Assembly (NCBI RefSeq): GCF_002849695.1
Contig: NZ_CP018937.1
Location: forward strand, 1,240,001-1,304,000
Source: Bacteroides fragilis
GTDB lineage: Bacteria; Bacteroidota; Bacteroidia; Bacteroidales; Bacteroidaceae
DNA length: 64,000 nucleotides
Direction of reading: 5' to 3'
Part shown: positions 8,733 through 17,406 of the stretch, piece by piece
Numbering within the stretch: position 1 is the first letter of the stretch
Layout: the number at the start of each line of letters is the position of its first letter
The notes under the pieces: model-generated
Databases searched by the model: none
What the model was told of the DNA's origin: nothing
The model's input: the letters and a program-made list of their open reading frames with translations, nothing else
Translations under genes and position numbers: made by a program

Positions 8733-9433
8733 TGCGTTTCATCAACAGTTTTTCAACGGATGCCGGTTTTAACTTGGCTGCTGAGGAGTATTTGCTGAAA
8801 CAGGGTACGGAAGATGTATTCATGCTTTGGCAAAGTGCTCCTTCCATAATTATCGGTAAGCATCAACGGATGGAAGCGGAAGTGAATTTAACGGCAGCAG
8901 GTGAAAAGCAGATCCCTGTATTCCGCCGTTTTTCCGGTGGTGGCGCAGTATATCACGATCTGGGTAATATCAATCTTACATTTATTGAGACTACCCGCCT
9001 GGCACGTTTTGAGACTTATCTGGAGAAAACGATTACAATGCTGAGTGCTGCCGGAGTGGCAGCGACGGGTGATGAACGGTTGGGTATTTATGTCAGTGGG
9101 CGAAAGGTTTCGGGCAGTGCGCAATGCGTACATCGCAATCGTGCGATGTATCATTGCACATTGCTGTATGATACGGATTTGAAACTGCTGAATACACTGC
9201 TTGCCGTAGCCCCGTCAGAGGAAAATATCAGATTACATCCTTCTGTACGTTCGGTCCGTAGTGAGGTGACGAATCTGAAAGAGTATTTTTATCCGGCTAT
9301 ACCTACAGATAGGTTCCGGAATTGGATTTTCAGATATTTTGCAGAGACATCGGTCTCCGAGGGATTCAACAAGGCAGAACAAACAGTCATTAAAGAGTTG
9401 CGTAGGAACAAATACAATGCACTTGATGAATAA
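8732..9433 (+). CDS. lplA: Lipoate-protein ligase A (catalytic domain only)
   Basis: Attaches lipoate to the E2 lysine. The family motif RRFSGGGAVYHDLGN occupies residues 65-79 and the catalytic lysine is K125 in SGRKVSGSAQ. At 233 aa it lacks the C-terminal accessory domain found in E. coli LplA (338 aa), so the activation and transfer steps may be divided differently, or a partner protein may be needed. It is translationally coupled to lpdA. The gene ends 25 bp before the end of the convergent histidine kinase. Confidence 0.9.
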   Translation: MRFINSFSTDAGFNLAAEEYLLKQGTEDVFMLWQSAPSIIIGKHQRMEAEVNLTAAGEKQIPVFRRFSGGGAVYHDLGNINLTFIETTRLARFETYLEKTITMLSAAGVAATGDERLGIYVSGRKVSGSAQCVHRNRAMYHCTLLYDTDLKLLNTLLAVAPSEENIRLHPSVRSVRSEVTNLKEYFYPAIPTDRFRNWIFRYFAETSVSEGFNKAEQTVIKELRRNKYNALDE

Positions 9434-9458
9434 TCATAGGATGGCCTGCAATATGATG

Positions 9459-11903
9459 TTAATCAAGATATTCGTGTAAAGTCTTTAGCAGAAGTTCCTT
9501 GTTTACCGGTTTTACGATATATGCGTTACAACCGGCTTCAAGTGCTGCTTCTTTGTCCGAGTTGAATGCATGTGCTGTTAAGGCGATAATGGGTAGGCTT
9601 TCATTTGTTCTTCTTATCCTTCGTGTAGCTTCCAGCCCATCGAGATGTGGCATTTTCATATCCATTAATATCAGGTCAAACTGTTCTGCCTTTGCTTTTT
9701 CTACAGCTTCGATTCCGTCCATTGCCCGATGGAGGCTATAGTTGGTGTGTTTTAATAAGGCGGTTATCAGCCGGTAGTTGCTATCGATATCTTCAGCTAC
9801 TAATATTTTCTTTGGCTGGGGATCTGTCAGATCATTGAATCCGGCTGATGGTTTCTGTATAGCTCTGGATGAGGAGTCGGAGTCCGAAACTTCGATAATG
9901 TCAGTCTCTTTTGTGTCAGGTTCGCAGAACTCACATGGAATCCATGACCAGAAAGTAGATCCTACACCTTCTTTTGTCTCAAAACCTAATCGTCCACCAC
10001 AGGCTTCGGTAATTGCCTTACAAATGGAAAGACCTAATCCTGTACCTTGTGCAAATTCGTCTAATTTCTCAAAGCGGTGATACACACGGGGTTTATTCTC
10101 TTCCGAAATGCCAATACCTGTATCTGACACATAGAAGCGGAGCCCTCCGTCACAACGTTCATATCCCATGCGGATAGTTCCTTTGGGAGTATATTTGATT
10201 GCATTCGTCGTGTAATTCAGCACCACTTGTGCCATTCGTTTGCTATCTAATTGTACGATACAGTGTTCGTATGGATTTTCGCAGATTAGTTTCACGTCCG
10301 GATTTGTCATTCGTTGTTGTGCCGAGTGATATAGCTCATTGAAGTAGATTGCCAAGTCGAGTTTATCTATCTTCCGGTCTACAAATCCGGCTTCAATTTT
10401 CGATAAGTCAAGTATGTCGTTAATCAAGCGCAACAGCAAGTCCGTATTTGTAGTGATAATCCGGTTAAATTCCATTTTTTCTTCTTGACTTTCAGTATTC
10501 ATCAGCAAGCTTGAGAAGCCGACTATGGCATTGAGCGGTGTCCGTATTTCGTGGCTGATATTTGCCAGGAATGCCGATTTTAATTTGTCCGATTGTTCTG
10601 CACGTTCTTTGGCTTCACTTAGTTCTGAGATCAGGCGTTCGCGTTCCGAAACATCGTTAAGCCGGAGCACTACACCTTCTACCTTATCATGGCTGTTAAA
10701 AATAGGTGTAGCGTAGGATTCTATCAGCCGGTTATTCAAATTGAGGACATGTCGTTCTGTTTGCCGGGAAAGTATTGCTTTTTGCATTACACAATCTTCG
10801 CAGGGAGTATTGCGACCGTATGTGGATTGATAGCAGAATGTTCCTTTCTTATAAGCTTCGTTTGAGATGCTGGTGGAGCAGGTGCCCAGGTTAGTCCATT
10901 GTACTATATGGTCAGTTGAGATATAAACCAGGCCGGAATTACTGTTATTGAGTATCAGTTCGTTCTGTTGATTGGCTTTCAGGAGCGCGTCATTCAGTTT
11001 TTTCCATGACGAGATGTTACGACGGAAGCCAGTATAAACCAATATTTTTCCATTTTCATCTTTCAGAAAGGGAGTACCGCTTATGATACAGTCCTGCCAG
11101 TCGGGATCGTATGCTGTTTTCACCCGTATGGGGATCTCATAAGAAAAATCCTTTCCTTCATCCATTGCATTGATATATTCGCGGACATTGGCAAGGTCTT
11201 CGAGATGATGCATTGCGCTAATATATTCTTCGGTTGGCATCAATGCATCATTGTTATAATTGGTCACCGGATCGTTATAGGATGAAAACAAACGACTCCG
11301 GTTGTCATATCGCCAGAGTACCAGATTTGAAGCCTGTATAGCTTCATGAGATAGCCGGATGCTTTCTTCCAGTTGCTTTGCTTGTTCATACTCTTTGGTA
11401 ATGTCATTCATGATAAAAACGTAATTCTGCATTTTACCATAAGAGTCGAATACCGGTGTACCGTTACAGCTGATACGTTTTATTTCATTACTGCGGTTAG
11501 TGTTGTAGAAACCTGTATTATTCACGATAGAGAAATCATAAGGAAAGTCTATTTGTATTTTCTTCTGGTGCTGAAAAGCTTCTTTCACAGCCAGTGGAAT
11601 GACGGGGTTTTTCATGATTGGTATGGAGCCAAGTAACTCTTTTTTATCGGTTACTCCGAAGATTTTGCAACTACGTTCATTCAATCCTATCAGAACTCCT
11701 TCTTTGGAATATACTTCTACACCAACAGGAAGATCACCTAAAATCGCTTCGGTACGTAGGTTTTGCAGTTTTAGTGTTTCGTAAGCATCTTGCAGTGCGT
11801 TTGCCGTACTTCGTCGGTGCCTTGACATCCGGATCAGAATGACTGATAAGATAATGACGGCACAAGATGTCAGGAGAAGCAGAAGAGTTAATAAATATGT
11901 CAT
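9459..11903 (-). CDS. Hybrid sensor histidine kinase with PAS domains and C-terminal receiver
   Basis: An 814-aa inner-membrane sensor. Order: membrane segment 3-24; PAS-like regions at about 45-170, 190-300 and 310-425; dimerisation/phosphoacceptor helix with H451 (SHEIRTPLNAI); ATPase with N563, DTGIGIS at 595-601 and GTGLGLS at 620-626; a linker; and a receiver domain with phosphoacceptor D748 and K798. The third PAS has a cysteine set (C342, C357, C368, C371, the last three as C-x10-C-x2-C) suggesting a metal, heme or redox sensor. No DNA-binding output domain is fused or adjacent, so phosphate probably moves on to another protein. It sits between the two halves of the dehydrogenase locus. 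Confidence 0.92.
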   Translation of the reverse strand: MTYLLTLLLLLTSCAVIILSVILIRMSRHRRSTANALQDAYETLKLQNLRTEAILGDLPVGVEVYSKEGVLIGLNERSCKIFGVTDKKELLGSIPIMKNPVIPLAVKEAFQHQKKIQIDFPYDFSIVNNTGFYNTNRSNEIKRISCNGTPVFDSYGKMQNYVFIMNDITKEYEQAKQLEESIRLSHEAIQASNLVLWRYDNRSRLFSSYNDPVTNYNNDALMPTEEYISAMHHLEDLANVREYINAMDEGKDFSYEIPIRVKTAYDPDWQDCIISGTPFLKDENGKILVYTGFRRNISSWKKLNDALLKANQQNELILNNSNSGLVYISTDHIVQWTNLGTCSTSISNEAYKKGTFCYQSTYGRNTPCEDCVMQKAILSRQTERHVLNLNNRLIESYATPIFNSHDKVEGVVLRLNDVSERERLISELSEAKERAEQSDKLKSAFLANISHEIRTPLNAIVGFSSLLMNTESQEEKMEFNRIITTNTDLLLRLINDILDLSKIEAGFVDRKIDKLDLAIYFNELYHSAQQRMTNPDVKLICENPYEHCIVQLDSKRMAQVVLNYTTNAIKYTPKGTIRMGYERCDGGLRFYVSDTGIGISEENKPRVYHRFEKLDEFAQGTGLGLSICKAITEACGGRLGFETKEGVGSTFWSWIPCEFCEPDTKETDIIEVSDSDSSSRAIQKPSAGFNDLTDPQPKKILVAEDIDSNYRLITALLKHTNYSLHRAMDGIEAVEKAKAEQFDLILMDMKMPHLDGLEATRRIRRTNESLPIIALTAHAFNSDKEAALEAGCNAYIVKPVNKELLLKTLHEYLD

Positions 11904-11954
11904 ATCCTTGTTACTGATTTTAGTGAAAAACGTTACAGTTTAAAAACAAGTATA

Positions 11955-11962
11955 CAAAAATA
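11955..11962 (-). promoter_or_regulatory. -7 element of the hybrid histidine kinase gene
   Basis: CAAAAATA on the + strand gives TATTTTTG on the minus strand, an exact TAnnTTTG match 52 bp before the start codon. Confidence 0.5.
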
Positions 11963-12019
11963 CGTAATTTTTCATTAAAGCAGTATCTTGGAAACGCTTT
12001 TTTGAGCAGTACAACCTAT

Positions 12020-12071
12020 TATTTTTGAATTTCACTTTAAAATATTCCAAAATGTTCGCTAAGAACATTTT
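12020..12071 (+). promoter_or_regulatory. Promoter and palindromic operator candidate for the E2-E1-flavodoxin operon
   Basis: An exact -7 box (TATTTTTG, 12020-12027) is followed about 20 bp later by a perfect palindrome with 9-bp arms, AAAATGTTC at 12049-12057 and GAACATTTT at 12063-12071. A site just past the expected transcription start is a usual place for a repressor. The regulator is unknown. The remaining leader up to 12234 shows no other structure. Confidence 0.4.
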
Positions 12072-12234
12072 TGTATAATCGCCCGGTGAATTTCAGGGGG
12101 AGTGATGGGTGCTTTATCAGTTACTTGGCAATCTTCTTTTTTCAAGCTATTACTTAAAAAAAACACTAACTTAAAACATTCTTTTTCAAAATCTTGTTCT
12201 ACTTAAACAAGTGAAAGAATAAATAATTGTATGT

Positions 12235-13593
12235 ATGGCAAGATTCGAAATAAAAATGCCCAAACTGGGCGAAAGTATTACCGAAGGAACCATTCTGTCA
12301 TGGTCGGTACAAGTGGGTGACAGGATCAATGAAGATGATGTGCTTTTTGAAGTAAACACCGCTAAGGTGAGTGCGGAGATCCCTTCTCCCGTTTCCGGAA
12401 AGGTGGTGGAGATATTGTTTAAAGAAGGTGATACTGTGCCCGTGGGCACTGTAGTTGCTATTGTAGATATGGATGGAGAAGACTCCGTAGAAACATCGGA
12501 AACTGAAGGTTCCGCAGAAGGTACATCTGTTTCCGAAGCGGCGGAAGCTTCAAGTGCCGCGTCTGCTCCGAATGTGAAAGCGGAAACTACTGTCTCGAAA
12601 GTAGAACGTTGGTACTCACCGGCAGTGCTCCAACTGGCACGGGAGGCAAAGATTCCCCAGGAAGAACTGGATGCGATCCCCGGGACAGGTTATGAAGGAC
12701 GGTTAAGTAAAAAAGATATCCGTCATTATATTGAAATGAAAAAAGGTGCTCCGGTTGCCGATGCCCCTGTTGCGGTGTCTTCAGCGGTTAAGGTAAACAC
12801 TCCTGCTTCTTCACCTGCGACTCCGGTTGCTGCTGAAATGCCAAAGAAACCTGTAGCTGTGGCTTCCCAGTCCCTCAGCCCCTCTGTTTCGGACGCATCG
12901 GTAGAGGTGAAAGAGATGGATCGTGTTCGTCGCATTATCGCCGACCATATGGTGATGTCGAAGAAAGTTTCTCCGCATGTGACCAACGTGGTTGAAGTCG
13001 ATGTCACCCGGTTGGTTCGCTGGCGTGAAAAGAATAAGGATGCTTTCTTCCGTCGTGAAGGGGTGAAACTGACTTATATGCCTGCCATTGCTGAGGCTAC
13101 GGCGCAGGCATTGGCTGCCTATCCGCAAGTGAATGTGTCTGTGGATGGATATAACATTCTGTATAAGAAACATATTAATGTCGGCATTGCGGTTTCTCAG
13201 GATGACGGAAACCTGATTGTCCCTGTGATTCACGACGCTGATCGCCTGAATCTTAACGGACTTGCCGTAGCTATCGATTCGTTGGCGAAAAAGGCCCGGG
13301 TGAATAAGCTGATGCCCGATGATATTGACGGAGGTACGTTTACAATTACCAATTTCGGCACTTTTAAGATGTTGTTCGGTACGCCGATCATTAACCAGCC
13401 GCAGGTAGCAATACTTGGCGTGGGAGTTATCGAAAAAAAGCCGGCCGTAGTGGAGACTCCCGAAGGCGATGTGATTGCCATTCGTCATAAGATGTACTTG
13501 TCGCTCTCTTACGATCATCGGGTGGTGGATGGTTCGCTGGGAGGTAACTTCCTGCATTTCATTGCCGATTATCTGGAGAACTGGAAAGAGTGA
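12235..13593 (+). CDS. Dihydrolipoamide acyltransferase, E2 of a branched-chain-type 2-oxoacid dehydrogenase
   Basis: Transacylase core of the complex, 452 aa. One lipoyl domain comes first, with the modified lysine K44 (TAKVSAEIPSP, the form seen in branched-chain E2s). An Ala/Ser/Val-rich linker and a peripheral-subunit-binding domain follow (about 126-170, SPAVLQLAREAKIP), then a second Pro/Ala linker and the catalytic domain ending in YDHRVVDGS. It is 32 bp upstream of the fused E1. Lipoylation is presumably by the lplA product nearby. The lipoyl sequence and the fused E1 point to branched-chain acyl substrates rather than pyruvate, but this is inference. Confidence 0.93.
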   Translation: MARFEIKMPKLGESITEGTILSWSVQVGDRINEDDVLFEVNTAKVSAEIPSPVSGKVVEILFKEGDTVPVGTVVAIVDMDGEDSVETSETEGSAEGTSVSEAAEASSAASAPNVKAETTVSKVERWYSPAVLQLAREAKIPQEELDAIPGTGYEGRLSKKDIRHYIEMKKGAPVADAPVAVSSAVKVNTPASSPATPVAAEMPKKPVAVASQSLSPSVSDASVEVKEMDRVRRIIADHMVMSKKVSPHVTNVVEVDVTRLVRWREKNKDAFFRREGVKLTYMPAIAEATAQALAAYPQVNVSVDGYNILYKKHINVGIAVSQDDGNLIVPVIHDADRLNLNGLAVAIDSLAKKARVNKLMPDDIDGGTFTITNFGTFKMLFGTPIINQPQVAILGVGVIEKKPAVVETPEGDVIAIRHKMYLSLSYDHRVVDGSLGGNFLHFIADYLENWKE

Positions 13594-13625
13594 CTGCTGT
13601 GTGAAACTAACTAAAAAGATTGAAA

Positions 13626-15662
13626 ATGAAGAAATATGATATAAAAACCACTGACGAACAGACCCTCCGCAAGTGGTATCATTTGATGACCCTGGGTCGC
13701 GCTCTCGATGAGAAAGCACCCGCCTATCTGCTGCAATCCCTTGGCTGGTCTTATCATGCTCCTTATGCCGGACATGACGGTATCCAGCTCGCTATAGGGC
13801 AGGTCTTTACCCTTGGTGAAGACTATCTTTTCCCTTACTACCGGGATATGCTTACGGTTCTTTCTGCCGGAATGACACCGGAGGAGCTGATTTTGAACGG
13901 AATTTCGAAAGCTACCGATCCGGGCAGTGCCGGACGTCATATGTCCAATCACTTTGCCAAACCGGAATGGCACATCGAGAATATCTCTTCTGCTACCGGC
14001 ACACATGATCTTCATGCGGCAGGCGTGGGACGCGCCATGGTATATTATGGACATAAAGGCGTTGCGATCACTTCACACGGAGAGTCCGCCACTTCCGAAG
14101 GCTTTGTCTATGAAGCTATCAACGGTGCCAGTAACGAACGTCTTCCGGTGATCTTTGTGTTTCAGGACAACGGTTACGGCATTTCTGTTCCCAAAAAGGA
14201 TCAGACAGCCAACCGTAAAGTGGCCGATAATTTCTCCGGTTTTAAGAATCTCCGTATCATCCATTGCAATGGGAAAGATGTGTTCGACTCGATGAATGCC
14301 ATGACTGAAGCTCGTGAGTTTGCTATTGCCAATCGTACTCCGGTCATTGTCCATGCTAATTGTGTCCGTATCGGTTCGCACTCCAATTCGGATAAGCATA
14401 CGCTTTATCGTGACGAAAACGAGTTGGCTTATGTGAAAGAGGCCGATCCGTTGATGAAATTCCGCCGCATGCTATTGCGCTATAAACGCCTGACAGAGGA
14501 AGATCTCCAGCAAATAGAGGCTGCCGCTAAAAAGGAACTTGCCGCAGCCAATCGTAAGGCCTTGGCTGCTCCCGATCCGAAACCGGAAAGTATTTATGAT
14601 TTTGTACTTCCCGAACCTTATATCCCTCAAAAGTATAAAGACGGGCTTCCGGGACCTGTTGAAGGAGAGAAGAGTTTTATGGTGAATGCCATCAACGAAA
14701 CTCTCAAAGAAGAGTTCCGTCGTAACCCCGATACATTTATCTGGGGACAGGACGTAGCCAATAAGGATAAAGGAGGTGTATTCAATGTAACCAAAGGTAT
14801 GCAGCAAGAGTTTGGCGATGCACGTGTATTCAGTGCCCCGATTGCTGAAGACTATATTGTGGGAACCGCTAACGGTATGTGTCGCTTCGACCCTAAAATA
14901 CATGTTGTTATCGAAGGAGCTGAGTTTGCCGACTATTTTTGGCCAGCCGTAGAACAGTACGTGGAGTGTACGCACGAGTATTGGCGTAGTAACGGTAAGT
15001 TTACTCCTAATATAACACTTCGTCTGGCTTCCGGTGGTTACATTGGCGGTGGATTGTATCATTCGCAGAACCTCGAAGGGGCTCTTACGACTTTACCCGG
15101 TGCCCGCATCGTTTGTCCGTCGTTTGCCGACGATGCTGCCGGATTACTCCGCACCAGTATGCGTTCCAAAGGTTTCACTCTTTATTTGGAGCCGAAAGCA
15201 CTTTACAACTCAGTAGAGGCTGCTGCTGTTGTGCCCGAAGAATTTGAAGTTCCTTTTGGTAAAGCCCGTATCCGTCGTGAAGGAACCGACCTGACTGTAG
15301 TTACTTATGGGAATACGACTCATTTCTGCCTGAACGTAGCCGAACGTCTTGCTCAGGAGGGGTTGGGCAGTGTCGAAGTCATCGATCTCCGTTCGTTGAT
15401 CCCATTGGATAAAGAGGCTATTTTTGCCTCTGTGCAGAAAACCGGTAAAGTATTGGTTGTACATGAAGATAAAGTCTTCTCCGGTTTCGGTGCTGAGATT
15501 GCCGCGCAGATTGCCGAAGAGATGTTCCGTTATCTGGATGCTCCGGTACAGCGTATTGGCTCCACCTTTACTCCGGTAGGTTTCAATCCGATATTGGAGC
15601 GTGCCATCCTGCCGAATGATGAAAAGATATATAAAGCAGCCAAGGAGTTGCTGGAATTTTAA
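13626..15662 (+). CDS. 2-oxoisovalerate-type dehydrogenase, fused E1 alpha-beta subunit
   Basis: Thiamine-diphosphate-dependent decarboxylase, about 678 aa, with the alpha chain (first 340 residues or so) fused to the beta chain. The alpha half carries GRHMSNHF and the thiamine-binding stretch HGESATSEG...QDNGYGIS; the beta half begins near KSFMVNAINE and holds GAEFADY and the C-terminal transketolase-like domain. I use the ATG at 13626; the reading frame opens at a TTG two codons earlier, which is a less likely start. It lies in an operon with E2 upstream and a flavodoxin 16 bp downstream. Fused E1s are common in Bacteroidetes. Confidence 0.92.
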   Translation: MKKYDIKTTDEQTLRKWYHLMTLGRALDEKAPAYLLQSLGWSYHAPYAGHDGIQLAIGQVFTLGEDYLFPYYRDMLTVLSAGMTPEELILNGISKATDPGSAGRHMSNHFAKPEWHIENISSATGTHDLHAAGVGRAMVYYGHKGVAITSHGESATSEGFVYEAINGASNERLPVIFVFQDNGYGISVPKKDQTANRKVADNFSGFKNLRIIHCNGKDVFDSMNAMTEAREFAIANRTPVIVHANCVRIGSHSNSDKHTLYRDENELAYVKEADPLMKFRRMLLRYKRLTEEDLQQIEAAAKKELAAANRKALAAPDPKPESIYDFVLPEPYIPQKYKDGLPGPVEGEKSFMVNAINETLKEEFRRNPDTFIWGQDVANKDKGGVFNVTKGMQQEFGDARVFSAPIAEDYIVGTANGMCRFDPKIHVVIEGAEFADYFWPAVEQYVECTHEYWRSNGKFTPNITLRLASGGYIGGGLYHSQNLEGALTTLPGARIVCPSFADDAAGLLRTSMRSKGFTLYLEPKALYNSVEAAAVVPEEFEVPFGKARIRREGTDLTVVTYGNTTHFCLNVAERLAQEGLGSVEVIDLRSLIPLDKEAIFASVQKTGKVLVVHEDKVFSGFGAEIAAQIAEEMFRYLDAPVQRIGSTFTPVGFNPILERAILPNDEKIYKAAKELLEF

Positions 15663-15678
15663 TTAAAAGCAAGCAATC

Positions 15679-16188
15679 ATGAAAAAGATAGGAATATTTT
15701 ATGCTGCCAAAGCTGATAAAACCTCTTGGGTAGCTGAAAAGATACAAAAGGAATTTGGTGCTTCCGCCGAGTCTGTGGCTATCGAAAATGCCTGGCAAAA
15801 CGATTTTGAGGCTTATGACAACTTTATTGTCGGAGCTTCCACGTGGTTCGATGGTGAGTTGCCCACTTATTGGGACGAACTACTTCCCGAACTCCGTACT
15901 CTTCAGTTGAAAGGGAAGAAAGTTGCCATCTTCGGACTTGGCGACCAAGTGAAATATCCTGAAAACTTTGCCGATGGTATTGGTATTCTTGCCGAAGTAT
16001 TTGAGAATGACGGAGCCACACTTGTTGGTTTCACCTCTATTGACGGATATAGTTTCGAACGCTCACGGTCTTTGCGGGATGACAAGTGGTGTGGACTGGT
16101 TATTGATATTGAAAATCAGTCGGAAATGACTGATAAACGAATAAAAGACTGGTGCAAACAGGTAAAAAAAGAGTTTGAGAGCCAATAA
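15679..16188 (+). CDS. Flavodoxin with an atypical phosphate loop
   Basis: A 169-aa flavodoxin-fold electron carrier. The second-half landmarks are normal: VGASTWFDGELP (about 51-62), the beta-strand and loop KVAIFGLGDQ that contacts FMN, and the long-chain insertion. The FMN phosphate loop is not: where T/S-x-T-G-x-T is expected after the first strand, it reads AAKADKT (9-15), without the glycine. FMN binding may be altered or partly lost. It is the last gene of the E2-E1 operon, suggesting a redox role tied to branched-chain oxoacid oxidation. A large hairpin terminates it. Confidence 0.85.
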   Translation: MKKIGIFYAAKADKTSWVAEKIQKEFGASAESVAIENAWQNDFEAYDNFIVGASTWFDGELPTYWDELLPELRTLQLKGKKVAIFGLGDQVKYPENFADGIGILAEVFENDGATLVGFTSIDGYSFERSRSLRDDKWCGLVIDIENQSEMTDKRIKDWCKQVKKEFESQ

Positions 16189-16231
16189 GGACCTTTCAAG
16201 AGTAACAAAGAACTTTATTCAGAGGTAAGCT

Positions 16232-16296
16232 ACGCAAATCCCACTAATTTCTTTGATGGATACAAAATCAGAATATTTGTGGGATTTGCGTTTATT
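16232..16296 (+). terminator. Hairpin terminator after the flavodoxin gene
   Basis: 13-bp perfect arms (16232-16244 and 16279-16291) enclose a 34-nt loop, followed by TTTATTG. The loop is long for an intrinsic terminator. Confidence 0.55.
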
Positions 16297-16356
16297 GCTA
16301 TGTTTCCTGCTCTTTTAGATGATTGAGCACAGGATGAATGTTCAAAGGAACTTTAA

Positions 16357-17199
16357 TTAGAGTACAAATTTTACTGCTGCCCACCGATTCTTTTCCTGAT
16401 GGTGTACAAATGTAAATCCGTTCTTTTCCGCTTCCTGTCGGATGACCGGAATATCATCTACATAAAATCCGCTCATATATAGCTCCGATCCCGGGTGCAT
16501 GCATGCTGCATACTGTTTCATGTCATTCAGTAAGATATTCCGGTTGATATTGGCTATTACTACATCGAATGGTCCTTTTCCTGCCAAAGCCGAAGCATCT
16601 CCCTGAGAAACGGCAATATCTGTCACTCCGTTCAGTTCGATGTTCTCTATCGAATTACGTACACACCATTCGTCAATATCGATGGCTGTACAAGGTTGAG
16701 CTCCCCGCATCCGTGCAAGGATGGCCAGGATTGAAGTTCCGCATCCCATATCCAGCAAGGACTTACCGGTTAGCTCACTATCTAACAGTTCACCGATAAT
16801 CAGGCTGGTTGTTTCATGGTGACCCGTCCCGAAAGCCATCTGCGGATTGATCACGATGTCATATTCCACTTTGGGCACGTCTTGATGGAATGTACTATGA
16901 ATCACACAACGGTTTCCGATCACAATGGGCTGAAAGAAATTCTTTTCCCACTCTTCGTTCCAGTTTTTATCTTCAGCTTCGGTAAATACATAAGTAATTT
17001 TCGTATCCGGTATCGGGAAGTTTGCCAGTTCAGTTTTCAGCGTCTCTTCATTATAGAGTGATTGTTGAATATAAGCAGTCAGTCCGCCTTCCCGTTCGAC
17101 AAAACTCTCGAATCCGGCTTCGCCCAACACGGCAGCAAGCACATCATTCACCGTTTCGGTGCAAGGATGTGTATCAAAAGTGAACTCAAAGTACTTCAT
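16357..17199 (-). CDS. prmA: Ribosomal protein L11 methyltransferase
   Basis: Trimethylates lysines and the N-terminus of ribosomal protein L11 using SAM. The substrate/SAM signature NPQMAFGTGHHET (118-130) and motif I DMGCGTSILAI (150-160) are intact. 280 aa from the ATG at 17199; the frame extends to a TTG at 17217, which I reject because it overlaps the -7 box. It is a single-gene unit, divergent from the Trp/Gly-rich protein gene. Confidence 0.95.
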   Translation of the reverse strand: MKYFEFTFDTHPCTETVNDVLAAVLGEAGFESFVEREGGLTAYIQQSLYNEETLKTELANFPIPDTKITYVFTEAEDKNWNEEWEKNFFQPIVIGNRCVIHSTFHQDVPKVEYDIVINPQMAFGTGHHETTSLIIGELLDSELTGKSLLDMGCGTSILAILARMRGAQPCTAIDIDEWCVRNSIENIELNGVTDIAVSQGDASALAGKGPFDVVIANINRNILLNDMKQYAACMHPGSELYMSGFYVDDIPVIRQEAEKNGFTFVHHQEKNRWAAVKFVL

Positions 17200-17214
17200 A
17201 GGTGTTTTTATTTG

Positions 17215-17222
17215 CAAAAGTA
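17215..17222 (-). promoter_or_regulatory. -7 element of prmA
   Basis: CAAAAGTA reads TACTTTTG on the minus strand, an exact match, only 15 bp before the ATG at 17199. The mRNA leader would be very short. Confidence 0.5.
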
Positions 17223-17355
17223 CGATTTAAAGGGATAGAAACAAAGTAAACATTGTTTTTATCGGGTTGAGGTTTGTTAAGTTAAAGAACGGCAAAATAG
17301 GGAAATCCCTATTATTGTTTGGGGAAAATCTATCCGACAGCGTGAATACCTTGCT

Positions 17356-17363
17356 TATCTTTG
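17356..17363 (+). promoter_or_regulatory. -7 element of the Trp/Gly-rich protein and porin operon
   Basis: TATCTTTG is an exact TAnnTTTG match 43 bp before the start at 17407. The nearest upstream TTTG (17318-17321) is too far away to be a -33 element. Confidence 0.5.
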
Positions 17364-17406
17364 TAACGTGAATAAAAAGATAAAGTAACCAATAAACCAC
17401 GGAAAT

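Noticed and set aside
12811-13719. 302-aa open frame antisense to E2
   Set aside because: No motif or signal, lies wholly over well-recognised E2/E1 coding sequence, and is explained by codon bias.
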